DNA from: Coriobacteriia bacterium
GTDB taxonomy: Bacteria > Actinomycetota > Coriobacteriia > Anaerosomatales > Kmv31
DNA: 39,365 bases
Assembly: GCA_014859305.1 (NCBI GenBank)
Contig: JACUUM010000023.1
Location: 1 to 39,365 of the forward strand
Direction: 5' to 3'
In this document: piece by piece, positions 15,427 to 23,322 of the stretch
Layout: each line of letters opens with the position of its first letter
Position numbering within the stretch: position 1 is the stretch's first letter
The notes under the pieces: generated by a model
The model's database searches: none
Told to the model about the DNA's origin: nothing
The model's input: only the letters and a program-made list of their open reading frames with translations
Translations under genes and position numbers: made by a program

Positions 15427-16172
15427 CGCGTCGCCCCCGGCCGTCCCGCCACCGCAAGCCAACTCTGTCCCGCATACGCCGACGAGATGTCCACCTCGCC
15501 GAACGGCTCGAGCGATCCGGCGAGTTCCTCGGCGGTGGAGAAACGGTACTCCCCCTGCCGGACGCGCCGGCCGATGACCAGCGTGCTCAGCAGCATCGGC
15601 GTCAGCCCCGCGAGCGGCAGCGTCAGGAACGTCCTCGCGTAGCCCGATGCGCGCTCGAGCGGCGGCATGCGGCGCAACGCGTCGAAGTGGGCCGCGACCA
15701 CCTGCGCGATCCGAGCGTCGGGCTTGGGGTCCGAGAGCACCAGCGTGCCGCCGGGACGCAGCACCCGCCGGACCTCGGTGAGCAGCGCGGCCTTGTCCTC
15801 GAGGGCGTAGAGAACGTTGTTGGCGACGGCGCGGTCGAAGGCGCCCTCGGCGAAGGGCAGCGGCTGGCGCAGGTCGGCGCGCACGAAAGACACGTTCTCG
15901 GCGCGGCGGCACTTCCGCCTGGCACGGCGCAGCATCCCCTCCGAGTAGTCCACCCCGACGACACTCACGCCCTCGGGTGCCGCGGAAGCGATCCTGCGCT
16001 CCAGGTTCCCGGTCCCGCACCCGAGGTCCAGCACGCGGCACCCCGGCTCGAGCGCGAGGGCGGCCACGAGCGCGTCGAGATGTCGGTCGTAGGGGATGGC
16101 GAAACCGATGGCGTCGTAGGTGGAGCTGTACAGGTCCCAGAAGCGGGTGTTCTCGTCGGTCGTCCGGTCCAT
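15417..16172 (-). CDS. Class I SAM-dependent methyltransferase
   Basis: The 251-residue protein carries the SAM-binding motif VLDLGCGTGNLE at about residue 46, then GVDYSEGML, and an acidic motif in FVRADLRQPLPFAEGAFD, followed by LRPGGTLVLSDPK. This is the order found in the UbiE/Methyltransf_11 group. The substrate cannot be read from the sequence. ATG 16172 fits the GAAGG ribosome site with 6-base spacing; a GTG directly before it is possible. It converges on the phosphatase gene, 18 bases apart, and is separated by about 120 bases from the NYN-domain gene upstream. The C-terminal quarter has no recognised domain. Confidence 0.85.
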   Translation of the reverse strand: MDRTTDENTRFWDLYSSTYDAIGFAIPYDRHLDALVAALALEPGCRVLDLGCGTGNLERRIASAAPEGVSVVGVDYSEGMLRRARRKCRRAENVSFVRADLRQPLPFAEGAFDRAVANNVLYALEDKAALLTEVRRVLRPGGTLVLSDPKPDARIAQVVAAHFDALRRMPPLERASGYARTFLTLPLAGLTPMLLSTLVIGRRVRQGEYRFSTAEELAGSLEPFGEVDISSAYAGQSWLAVAGRPGATRAA

Positions 16173-16291
16173 CACGCGCCTTCTCGCCGCGGCCTTCGCG
16201 CCCCCGCGCGCTCACCGCGCGGCGTCCGCCGGGCAGGAGCGACCGGCGTGCCACCGCCCGCGGGACGTGCGTCCTGCTCGGCGGCTCGCCC

Positions 16292-17083
16292 CTACCGCTC
16301 GCCGGCGAAGCCCTCCACGACGTAGGTGCCGCTCCTCGGGTCCTTGCGCAGCGTGACCAGGCCGAGCTCGCGCGCCCCCTCCAGCAGCGTCGAGAAGTTC
16401 TTGAAGCCGTACTGGGACTCCGTGAACGAGGGCTGCTTGCGCTTCATCGTGTCCTTTACCATCGACGAGTGCATCACGTCGACGTTCTCGCGCTGCAGGG
16501 CCTGTATCGACTCGATCAGCAGGCGCATCGCCGGCCGCTTGGCCTTGGGCACGCTGGACAGCGGCGTGGCCGGTTCCGACGGCGCCTGGCCGAGATCCTC
16601 GTAGTAGATGAACTCGTCGCAGTTGTTCGCGAGCAGATCGCTGGTCGAGTCCCGCATCCCCAGCCCGATGACCCGCTTGCCGTTCTCCTTGAGCTTGCTC
16701 ACCAGCGGCGTGAAGTCGGAGTCGCCGGAGACCACGACGAACGTGTCGATGTGCTCCTTCGCGTAGCACAGGTCCATGGCGTCCACGCACAGCTTGATGT
16801 CCGCGTAGTTCTTGCCGGTCATGCCGCGTTCGGGGATCTCCATCAGCTGGATGCCGGCGTCGTGCAGCGGCGTGACGTACTGCGAGAAGCGCCCCCAGTC
16901 CGCGTAGGCGGTCTTGACGAGGATCTTGCCCTTCTCCACCAGGCGCTCGAGCACGAGCCCCATGTCGAACGCGTCCGGCTCGGCTTTCTTCGCGCGGCCT
17001 TTCGCCGCCGGCTTGCGCTCGAAGCCGATGGCCAGGTTCTCGAAATCGATGAAGACCGCGAGCGAGTGCGCGTCGTCGGTCAT
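16292..17083 (-). CDS. NYN-domain nuclease-like protein with OST-HTH/LOTUS domain
   Basis: The 263-residue protein has an N-terminal NYN (PIN-like, LabA/DUF88) domain at about 8-160. Acidic metal-site residues are D13 (FIDFEN), D95 (NYADIKL), and D121/D123 (SGDSDF). A winged-helix OST-HTH/LOTUS domain lies at about 185-260. NYN domains are RNA-cleaving or RNA-binding folds, and LOTUS domains bind RNA, including G-rich or structured RNA, so a role in RNA processing or decay is likely. The domain pair is known in bacteria, but the targets are mostly unknown. It is divergent from YjbQ and appears to be a single gene. Confidence 0.88.
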   Translation of the reverse strand: MTDDAHSLAVFIDFENLAIGFERKPAAKGRAKKAEPDAFDMGLVLERLVEKGKILVKTAYADWGRFSQYVTPLHDAGIQLMEIPERGMTGKNYADIKLCVDAMDLCYAKEHIDTFVVVSGDSDFTPLVSKLKENGKRVIGLGMRDSTSDLLANNCDEFIYYEDLGQAPSEPATPLSSVPKAKRPAMRLLIESIQALQRENVDVMHSSMVKDTMKRKQPSFTESQYGFKNFSTLLEGARELGLVTLRKDPRSGTYVVEGFAGER

Positions 17084-17230
17084 GCCTCTCCCCTCCGTCG
17101 TGAGTCGGGCGGTCCCCCGCCCCCGTAGATTCTACGCCTTCCTCCGACACTCCCGCTCGCCTCGATCCTGCCGGAGCGCGGCGCTTCCACGTACCATGCG
17201 GTCGAGGAGATCCCTCGTCGAGGAGGAGCG

Positions 17231-17692
17231 ATGCGCAGCCACACGGTCTACAAGACGTTCGACACGCCGCGGCGGCGGATGTTCGTGCGTATCACCGACG
17301 ACGTGCAGCGGGCGGTGGACGAAGCCGGGATCGCCGAGGGGATCGCGGTCGTCTCGGCGATGCACATCACGGCCGCGGTCTGGGTCAACGACGACGAGCC
17401 CGGCCTGCAGGAGGACGTGCTCGAGTGGCTCGACAAGATCGCGCCCCCCTCGTGGAAGCAGCCCGCCAACGACGTGGCCGAGGCGCTGCTGCCCGACCCC
17501 GGCGACTACCGTCACCATCGCGGCGGCGAGGACAACGGCGACGCCCACCTGAAGAACCTGCTCGTGCACCACCAGGTGATCATCCCCGTCACGGAAGGCC
17601 GGCTCGACCTGGGCCCCTGGCAGGCCGTCTTCTACACCGAGTTCGACGGCGGCAGGCCGAAGCGCCTCGTCGTCAAGGTCCTCGGCGAGTAG
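17231..17692 (+). CDS. YjbQ/UPF0047 family protein
   Basis: The 153-residue protein matches the YjbQ family over its whole length, with [19 protein letters not shown] near residue 45, [12 protein letters not shown] near 97 and [19 protein letters not shown] near 125. Some members show a weak thiamine-phosphate synthase-like activity, from which the annotation 'secondary thiamine-phosphate synthase' comes; the physiological role is unsettled. GAGGAGGAG lies just before the ATG. It is convergent with a small membrane protein gene, and its stop codon lies in a strong hairpin loop. Confidence 0.9.
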   Translation: MRSHTVYKTFDTPRRRMFVRITDDVQRAVDEAGIAEGIAVVSAMHITAAVWVNDDEPGLQEDVLEWLDKIAPPSWKQPANDVAEALLPDPGDYRHHRGGEDNGDAHLKNLLVHHQVIIPVTEGRLDLGPWQAVFYTEFDGGRPKRLVVKVLGE

Positions 17693-17700
17693 CGCCGAGG
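17680..17700. terminator. Perfect 8-bp hairpin with the YjbQ stop codon in its loop
   Basis: CCTCGGCG and CGCCGAGG form a perfect 8-bp stem with a 5-base loop AGTAG that contains the TAG stop of the YjbQ gene. The stem therefore covers the last codons of the gene. The neighbouring convergent gene ends 5 bases beyond, so the hairpin could end transcription in both directions. There is no T-run. Confidence 0.5.
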
Positions 17701-17705
17701 CCGGG

Positions 17706-18002
17706 TCAGCGGGATCCGCGGACGCCGCGGCGCAGGAGCTTGGCCCCCGGGTTGCGGGCGTAACCGTACTTCAGCCCCGTCACCCACCCTCCGATGAGCC
17801 CCACGCCGCCCACCCACAGCCACGACGCGTCGCGCACCACGCCGATCGCGGCCACGGCTACGCCGGCCAGCACCCCGAGCACGTTGGCGAGCCAGTAGAG
17901 CCACGCCCTCCCGCGGACGCGCCGGTCGGCGAAGAGGAAGCCCAGCGCACCGCCGGCGGCGATCCCCGCCAGCGCTCCCGCGACGGTATCGAGCCCGTCC
18001 AT
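17706..18002 (-). CDS. Small integral membrane protein
   Basis: The 98-residue protein has about three hydrophobic segments, at 6-25, 34-56 and 60-76, with basic residues between them and a basic C-terminal tail. A glycine-zipper-like run (GALAGIAAGGALGFLF) opens it. I do not recognise the family. It lies 71 bases downstream of the GH1 glycosidase gene on the same strand, so it could be co-transcribed. Its hydrophobicity pattern and tight packing between genes support it as real. Confidence 0.6.
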   Translation of the reverse strand: MDGLDTVAGALAGIAAGGALGFLFADRRVRGRAWLYWLANVLGVLAGVAVAAIGVVRDASWLWVGGVGLIGGWVTGLKYGYARNPGAKLLRRGVRGSR

Positions 18003-18073
18003 CCCTCACCTCTCCCGTTCGTCCCGAGAAGCGTGAGCCACGCGTGAAGAGCCTACCACCTCGCGCCGCGCGC

Positions 18074-19363
18074 CTACTCGGCCGCCCGTAGCGGCACCGG
18101 CTCCAGCATGGCCGCTACCGCGGCGGGCACCGGCTGCAGCGCGTTCGTGCGGCAGACCTGCGCGTAGTAGCGCGCGCTCGGCCTGATCCGCCGCTCCTGC
18201 GTCGTGTAGTCGACCTCGACGAGCCCGAAGCGGGGCGCGAAGCCCTCCAGCCACTCGAAGTTGTCGAGCAGCGCCCAGTGCAGGTAACCCCGGACCTGCG
18301 CCCCGTCCTCGATGGCCTTGCGCAGCCACCACAGGTGGTCGTGCACGAAGGCCGTCCTCAGCGAGTCGCCCGCGTCGGCTACGCCGTTCTCGGTCACGTA
18401 CACGGGCAGGCCGTGGCGACGCCAGACGCGCATGACGGCGTCGTAGAGCCCCCGGGGGTAGATCTCCCAGCCCAGGTCGCTGCGGGCCAGCCTGGAGCGG
18501 AAGAACGGACGCGCGTGCACGTCGGCGAAGAGCAGCTGACGGACCGTGGCCCGGCTGTAGTACTGAAGACCGATGAAGTCCATCGAGCCGCGGACCGCGT
18601 CGAGGAAGTAGTGGTTGGCGAGCCAGTCGAAGGGCCGCGACAGCACCCGCTCCGAGAGCTCGGGACGGTCCGAGAGCACCAGCGGCGCCGCGTTCACCGC
18701 GACGCCCACGCGCGCCGCCGGCAGGCGCTCGACGATCGCGGCGTACGCGCCGCGGTGAGCGCGCGCGAGCCCGCGCGCCGCCCGGTACCCGCTGCGCCAC
18801 CCCTTGCGCTCCGGAGGCCAGAAGGCCTTCCCGTAGCCGTACAGCGCCAGCAGCATGGGCTCGTTGATGGTGATCCAGCGATGCACGAGCCCGCCGAGCC
18901 GGTCCGCGACGACCCCCGCGTAGCGCGTGAACAGGCCCGGCGCGTCCGGGTCGAGCCAGCCGCCGGCGCGGGTCAGCCATCGCGGGTTCGTGAAGTGGTG
19001 CAGCGTGACGAAGGGCTCGATGCCCCGCGAGCGCAGCTCGCGCAGGACGACGGCGTAGTGCTCGAGCACGTCGGCGTCGAAGCGTCCGGGCTCCGGCTCC
19101 ACGCGCGCCCACTCGATGGAGAGCTTGTACGCCGTGTGCCCAAGCTCCTCGGCGAGCGCGAAGTCCTCGGCGTAGCGCCGGTAGTGCTCGCACGCGCGCC
19201 CGGAGCGCTCGCCTCGCGCGACCCGGCCCTGCTCCTCGAAGGCCCACCAGTCGCTGAGCCGGTTCTCCCCCTCCACCTGGTGAGCCGAGGTGCCCGAGCC
19301 CCAGAGGAACCCCTCGGGGAACGGCAGCGGCGCGTCGTGATGTGTGCGGGCGTGGTTTCGCAC
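18074..19363 (-). CDS. Glycoside hydrolase family 1 (beta-glucosidase-like)
   Basis: The 429-residue cytosolic retaining glycosidase cleaves terminal beta-linked sugars. The acid/base catalyst is E168 in TINEP and the nucleophile E325 in VTENG. FLWGSGTSAHQVEG (19-32), EWAR (84-87) and LLDNFEW (365-371) build the sugar subsites. No signal peptide is seen. The length is close to the family norm, slightly short. The start is GTG with GGAGG only 3 bases upstream, a tight spacing. The TxNEP motif with W and N in the usual places suggests beta-glucosidase or beta-galactosidase activity, but the exact sugar cannot be called. The gene is divergent from a membrane metallopeptidase-like gene with 86 bases between them. 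Confidence 0.92.
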   Translation of the reverse strand: MRNHARTHHDAPLPFPEGFLWGSGTSAHQVEGENRLSDWWAFEEQGRVARGERSGRACEHYRRYAEDFALAEELGHTAYKLSIEWARVEPEPGRFDADVLEHYAVVLRELRSRGIEPFVTLHHFTNPRWLTRAGGWLDPDAPGLFTRYAGVVADRLGGLVHRWITINEPMLLALYGYGKAFWPPERKGWRSGYRAARGLARAHRGAYAAIVERLPAARVGVAVNAAPLVLSDRPELSERVLSRPFDWLANHYFLDAVRGSMDFIGLQYYSRATVRQLLFADVHARPFFRSRLARSDLGWEIYPRGLYDAVMRVWRRHGLPVYVTENGVADAGDSLRTAFVHDHLWWLRKAIEDGAQVRGYLHWALLDNFEWLEGFAPRFGLVEVDYTTQERRIRPSARYYAQVCRTNALQPVPAAVAAMLEPVPLRAAE

Positions 19364-19395
19364 GGTCCTCCGTGGAGCCTGGCCGGTCCTCGGAG

Positions 19396-19403
19396 AATAT
19401 ACC
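19396..19403. promoter_or_regulatory. Overlapping divergent -10 boxes
   Basis: The sequence AATATACC holds TATATT on the minus strand (19396-19401, 5/6 match), about 26 bases before the GH1 start after allowing for the start site. It also holds TATACC on the plus strand (19398-19403, 4/6), about 40 bases before the HELGH-protein start. It is the only AT-rich spot in this 86-base divergent gap. No clear -35 is present on either side. Confidence 0.35.
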
Positions 19404-19449
19404 CGACGCGCATCCGGGAAAGGAACGTGAGTCGTCCGAGGAGGACCGC

Positions 19450-20313
19450 GTGCGCGCGTGCAAGATCCCCGACATCCTCTCCGCCGGCGCCGTCGGCGCC
19501 GCTCGATGGCTCGTGGCCTTCGGCCTGAGCCTCATGCTCGCCGTGCCGGTCATGCGGCTGGGCATGTCCTACACCCTGCGCGGAGGCATAGCACCCTCTC
19601 CGGTGGCCACGCCCGAGGCGCGCCCCGGACCCGTCCCCGTGGAGGAGGCGACCGAGGAGGAGGCCGCCCTGATCCACGAAGCGCTGAGCGAGCTGTCGCT
19701 GCGGTTCGACCCCACCGGCGTCACCGTGCGGGTCGTCGGCGGACTGGCCACATGCGACCAGTGCGCCGCCGCCTACCTGCCGGAGTTGCGCGAGATACTG
19801 ATCCCGCGCGGCGTCGTCGCCGTGGGCGGCCCGAACCTGCGCTGGGCTCTCGCGCACGAGCTGGGACACCACGTGGACACGCGCTACATGACCGAGGAGC
19901 TGCGCGGCCGCTTCGGAGAGACACGCCGGCATCCGGCGGACATCTCGTGGCTGTCGCTGGGCCGCCCGTGGGCCGAGCGGCCGGCGGAGGACTTCGCCGA
20001 GGTCTTCGCCGTGCTCGTGCAGCCCACCGTGGACAGGCCCATCGGAACGGCGTACGGCCGGCTGCGCGACCGCGACGGCATCGAGGAGATCCTCGCGGAG
20101 GCGGATCTGGACACCTACCGCCCGACGAGGTCGCCCTGGACCGAAGCCGTGACCGGCCAGGGGCGCTACCTCGCCGAGACGCTGCGCGACCCGTTGCGCC
20201 TCGCGGCGCTCCAGGCTCTGGCCCTGGGCGCGGCGGTGCTCGGCGCCGGAAGGTCCGTGCTCCGGCGGCTCGCCGTCGCGGGTTGCGGGCCGCCGGCTCC
20301 AGCACAGTCGTGA
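19450..20313 (+). CDS. Membrane-anchored HELGH metallopeptidase-like protein
   Basis: The 287-residue protein has a membrane segment at about 19-40, a Pro-rich spacer, and an extracytoplasmic domain with a zinc-binding HELGHH (136-141). A downstream PAEDFAEVFA (178-187) probably supplies the third ligand, a pattern typical of gluzincin-type peptidase domains. A CDQC pair (C102, C105) may form a disulfide or bind metal. A second hydrophobic segment near 255-275 could return to the membrane. The GTG at 19450 is chosen for GGAGG 5 bases upstream. I do not recognise the named family. Its divergence from a glycosidase gives no clear function. Confidence 0.65.
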   Translation: MRACKIPDILSAGAVGAARWLVAFGLSLMLAVPVMRLGMSYTLRGGIAPSPVATPEARPGPVPVEEATEEEAALIHEALSELSLRFDPTGVTVRVVGGLATCDQCAAAYLPELREILIPRGVVAVGGPNLRWALAHELGHHVDTRYMTEELRGRFGETRRHPADISWLSLGRPWAERPAEDFAEVFAVLVQPTVDRPIGTAYGRLRDRDGIEEILAEADLDTYRPTRSPWTEAVTGQGRYLAETLRDPLRLAALQALALGAAVLGAGRSVLRRLAVAGCGPPAPAQS

Positions 20314-20385
20314 GGCTCGGCGCCGCCGAGTGCCGCGCCGGCGCGCTCGGGTATGAACTGACCGTCGGTCTACGGAGGGAGCCCG

Positions 20386-21303
20386 ATGAACGCCGGCTTC
20401 GATGGTGGCATCCCGTACCGCTGCCTCGGGCGGACCGGGGAGAAGGTCTCCGTGGTGGGGCTGGGCGGCTTCCACCTCGGCAAGGTCCGCGACAGGACCG
20501 AGGGCGTCAGGCTGGTGCACGCCGCGCTGGAGAACGGCGTGAACTTCCTCGACAACTCCTGGGACTACCACGACGGCGAGAGCGAGCGCCTGATGGGCGA
20601 GGCGCTCAAGGGCGGCTACCGCGACCGGGCGTTCGTGATGACCAAGGTCGACGGCAGGACGGGGTCCTCCGTGCGCTCCCAGCTCGAGGAGTCGCTGCGC
20701 CGCCTCGCGGTGGACGTGATAGACCTCGTGCAGTTCCACGAGATCATCCGGCTGGACGACCCGAAGCGCATCTTCGAGGAGGGCGCCGCCGAGGAGATGC
20801 TCGCGGCGCGCGACGAGGGACTGCTGCGCTACATCGGGTTCACGGGACATAAGGATCCGCGGATCCACCTGCGGATGCTGGAGACGGCCGACTTCAACGC
20901 CTTCGTCTTCGACGCGGTGCAGATGCCGCTGAACGTCTTCGACGCGCAGTACAACAGCTTCGAGAAGCTGGTCCTGCCGCTGCTGGTCGAGCGGGACATA
21001 GGCGTGCTGGGCATGAAGCCGCTGGGGTCGGGCAGGATCCCGGAGACCGGGGCGGCCAGCGCCACGGAATGCCTGCACTACGCGATGAACCTGCCCACCT
21101 CGACCGTGATCACCGGCTGCGAGAACATGCAGGACCTGCAGCAGGCGCTGCATGCGGCACACACGTTCGAGCCGATGACCGACGGGCGGCTCACGGAGCT
21201 CCTGAGGCGCACCGCGCCGTACGCGGTGCGGGGAGCGCACGAGGAGTACAAGACGACGGAGAAGCACGACGGCACCGCGCGCAACCCCCAGTGGCTCGGC
21301 TAA
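20386..21303 (+). CDS. Aldo/keto reductase
   Basis: The 305-residue NAD(P)H-dependent oxidoreductase has the catalytic tetrad D56, Y61, K87 and H118 in the expected contexts (FLDNSWDYHD, MTKVD, VQFHEI). The C-terminal half shows GVLGMKPLGSGRI and a TVITGCENMQDLQQ segment for cofactor binding. No extra iron-sulfur domain is present, unlike many AKRs of anaerobes that end in a ferredoxin-like part. A ribosome site GGAGGG precedes the ATG. The gene overlaps the convergent ferritin-like gene by 4 bases at the stop codons. The substrate is unknown. Confidence 0.9.
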   Translation: MNAGFDGGIPYRCLGRTGEKVSVVGLGGFHLGKVRDRTEGVRLVHAALENGVNFLDNSWDYHDGESERLMGEALKGGYRDRAFVMTKVDGRTGSSVRSQLEESLRRLAVDVIDLVQFHEIIRLDDPKRIFEEGAAEEMLAARDEGLLRYIGFTGHKDPRIHLRMLETADFNAFVFDAVQMPLNVFDAQYNSFEKLVLPLLVERDIGVLGMKPLGSGRIPETGAASATECLHYAMNLPTSTVITGCENMQDLQQALHAAHTFEPMTDGRLTELLRRTAPYAVRGAHEEYKTTEKHDGTARNPQWLG

Positions 21304-21599
21304 CCTCCGGCCAGCAGCTCGTCGACCTCGTCGGCGCCTCGTCGGTAGAGCTCCTTCTCGCTCGGCTCGAGTGCGTAGAGCAGCTGCAGGAACTCGCCGG
21401 CGTGCACGCGCTCCTCGTCCGAGACGTCTGCGAGCACCTTGATCGCGCGCTCGTCGTCTATCGAGTCCGCGATCTGCATGTAGAGCTGCACCGCCTCGTA
21501 CTCGGCGGCCACGAAGTACCGGATCGCACGCACCAGCTCGTCGTGCGTCAGCCTCCGCTCGGCGTTCATGCCGGGCAGGAACGAGCCGAACTCCGGCAT
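21300..21599 (-). CDS. Encapsulated-ferritin-like (EncFtn) two-helix protein
   Basis: The 99-residue protein is a half-ferritin with two main helices. E33, E35, Y39, E62, E63 and H66 occur in AAEYEAVQLY and DEERVHAGE. These match, with an offset of one, the ferroxidase-site residues that I recall for Rhodospirillum rubrum EncFtn (E32, E34, W38, E61, E62, H65). Such proteins form a decameric ring with metal sites at dimer interfaces and oxidise ferrous iron inside an encapsulin shell. Two oddities: the C-terminus (ELLAGG) has no clear encapsulin-targeting extension, and no encapsulin gene is nearby. It is the last gene of a possible unit with PfkB and PncA. A general rubrerythrin-family call is the fallback. 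GGGGAGG lies upstream of the ATG. Confidence 0.75.
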   Translation of the reverse strand: MPEFGSFLPGMNAERRLTHDELVRAIRYFVAAEYEAVQLYMQIADSIDDERAIKVLADVSDEERVHAGEFLQLLYALEPSEKELYRRGADEVDELLAGG

Positions 21600-21640
21600 C
21601 GGATGCCTCCCCTCCGCGCCCGTGCTCGGCGCTGGTCGAG

Positions 21641-22624
21641 CTACCCTCCCCTGTTCATCCCCCCGGCGGCGCCGCACGATCGCTCGCCGTGCTCGATGCA
21701 CGCGAAGAGGGCGTCGGTGTCGTCCTTGCGGCAGAGCTCCGTGCCCGGCGTCATCACGGCCGCCGCTCCCGCGGCCACGGCATAACGGGCCGCCCGGACG
21801 GCGTCCCATCCGCGCGCGAGCGCGGCGAGCATGCCGGCCACGGTCGAGTCGCCCGCCCCGATGCGGCTGCGCACGGGGACGGCGGGAGCGGCGATGCGCA
21901 CCGTATCGCTGGAGGTGACCAGCACCGCCCCCCCTGCGCCGAGCGTGACGAGCACCATCTCCACGGTGCCGTCCTCCACGAGACGACCGGCGGCGGAAGC
22001 GGCGTCCTCCTCCGTGCGCAACTCGCGACCGGCGTACTCCCCCATCTCGCGGAAGTTCGGCTTGAGCAGGTACAGACCGCCGCCGTCCAGCGCCCGCCGC
22101 AGCGCGTCGCCGCTCGTGTCCACGACGCAACGCGCGCCGCGCCGCCGCGCGACCTCTGCGAGCCGCGCGTACAAGTCGGGCGGCGCGCCCGGGGGCAGGC
22201 TCCCGCTTCCGACGAGGAAGTCGCCGGCGGCCGCCTCACCCTCCGCCGCCTCCAGCAGCGCGTCGGCCTCCGCGCCGCTCATCGGGCAGCCGGGCATGCC
22301 GAAGCGGAAGGCGCTCCCCGTCCCGCGCTCGAACACCGTGAGGTTCTCCCGGGTCTCCTCGGCGATGGGCGCGACCGCGTGAGGCACCCCCTCCTCGAGC
22401 AGTCCCGACGCGAGACGCTCGCCCGTGAAGCCTCCCGCCGCGATGACGGCCGTCGCGGCGCCGCCGAGGCGGAGCATCGCGCGGGCGACGTTGACGCCCC
22501 CGCCGCCCGGGTCGCGACTGACGTCGCCGCAGCGCAGCTTGCGTTCGGGGACGACGCGCTCGCACGTGGCGCTGCGGTCGACCGCCGGGTTCGCCGTCAC
22601 CGTGACCGCTCGGGGCGCGCCCAC
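21641..22624 (-). CDS. pfkB: PfkB-type sugar kinase, probably 6-phosphofructokinase II
   Basis: The 327-residue ribokinase-family kinase is closest in pattern to E. coli PfkB. It has ANPAVDRS at the N-terminus, KLRCGDV, GGGGVNVARAMLRLGG near residue 40, GSGSLPPG near 138, KPNFREM near 187, and the GAGDS active-site loop near 254 with its catalytic Asp. It would phosphorylate a sugar phosphate such as fructose 6-phosphate; tagatose 6-phosphate and fructose 1-phosphate are used by close relatives. The start is GTG, 2 bases after the stop of the nicotinamidase gene, so the two are probably co-translated. Glycolysis is the likely pathway. Confidence 0.85.
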   Translation of the reverse strand: MGAPRAVTVTANPAVDRSATCERVVPERKLRCGDVSRDPGGGGVNVARAMLRLGGAATAVIAAGGFTGERLASGLLEEGVPHAVAPIAEETRENLTVFERGTGSAFRFGMPGCPMSGAEADALLEAAEGEAAAGDFLVGSGSLPPGAPPDLYARLAEVARRRGARCVVDTSGDALRRALDGGGLYLLKPNFREMGEYAGRELRTEEDAASAAGRLVEDGTVEMVLVTLGAGGAVLVTSSDTVRIAAPAVPVRSRIGAGDSTVAGMLAALARGWDAVRAARYAVAAGAAAVMTPGTELCRKDDTDALFACIEHGERSCGAAGGMNRGG

Positions 22625-22626
22625 CG

Positions 22627-23238
22627 CTACAGCTCCCCGCTCGTCACGAGCGTGGCGCCCCTCTCCACCATCTCGCGGAGCGCCCGCTCGCCGTCACCCG
22701 GCGTGAGGTCCACCGCCCGGCACCCGTCGGTCACCACGGACACCCCGAAGCCGAGCTGCAGGGCGTCACGCGTCGAGTACAGGACGCAGTAGTCGGTCGC
22801 CAGACCGAGGAGCACGACGTCGGTGACGCCGCGCTCCCTCAGGTACCCCTCGAGCCCGGTGGACTTCAGGTGGCGGTTGTCGAAGAACGTGCTGTAGCTG
22901 TCGATCGTGGGGTCCGTGCCCTTGCGGATCACGTGGTCGACGTGCTCGACGTCGAGCCCGGAGTGGAAGCTCGCCCCCGGGGTGTTCTGGACGCAGTGGT
23001 CCGGCCACATCACCTGCGGCTCGCCGCGCAGCTTCCCGACGTCTCCCGGCTTCATCCCGGGGTGGTTGGACGCGAAGCTGCCGTGGTCGGGCGGGTGCCA
23101 GTCCTGCGTGGCCACGACGAGTCCGTACCGCGGCATCAGCGCGTTCGCCACCGGCACCGCCTCGTCGCCGTCGCGCACCGGCAGCGCGCCGAAGGGCATG
23201 AAGTCGTTCTCCAGGTCCACCACGATGAGCGCTTCCAT
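22627..23238 (-). CDS. pncA: Nicotinamidase
   Basis: The 203-residue isochorismatase-fold amidase converts nicotinamide to nicotinate for NAD salvage. The catalytic triad is D8, K106 and C151 (VDLEND, RKGTD, ATDYCV). Metal-ligand candidates are D46, H48, H52 and H81 (QDWHPPDH, WPDHC). The ATDYCVLYS signature is typical of PncA and not of isochorismatases. It is about 85 bases downstream of the nicotinate phosphoribosyltransferase gene on the same strand, which uses its product, so the two steps are probably co-regulated. Confidence 0.93.
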   Translation of the reverse strand: MEALIVVDLENDFMPFGALPVRDGDEAVPVANALMPRYGLVVATQDWHPPDHGSFASNHPGMKPGDVGKLRGEPQVMWPDHCVQNTPGASFHSGLDVEHVDHVIRKGTDPTIDSYSTFFDNRHLKSTGLEGYLRERGVTDVVLLGLATDYCVLYSTRDALQLGFGVSVVTDGCRAVDLTPGDGERALREMVERGATLVTSGEL

Positions 23239-23322
23239 ACCGAGTTCCTTCCCTTCGCGTCGTCCGCTGCGGCATCCGACGGCGAGCGGCAGCGGCTCCG
23301 TCCTGGGCGGCCGGCGCCCGCC

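Noticed and set aside
18973-21267. Open frame of 764 codons on the minus strand across the GH1, HELGH and aldo/keto reductase genes
   Set aside because: It spans three genes with proven motifs in other frames, and its own translation shows no family features.
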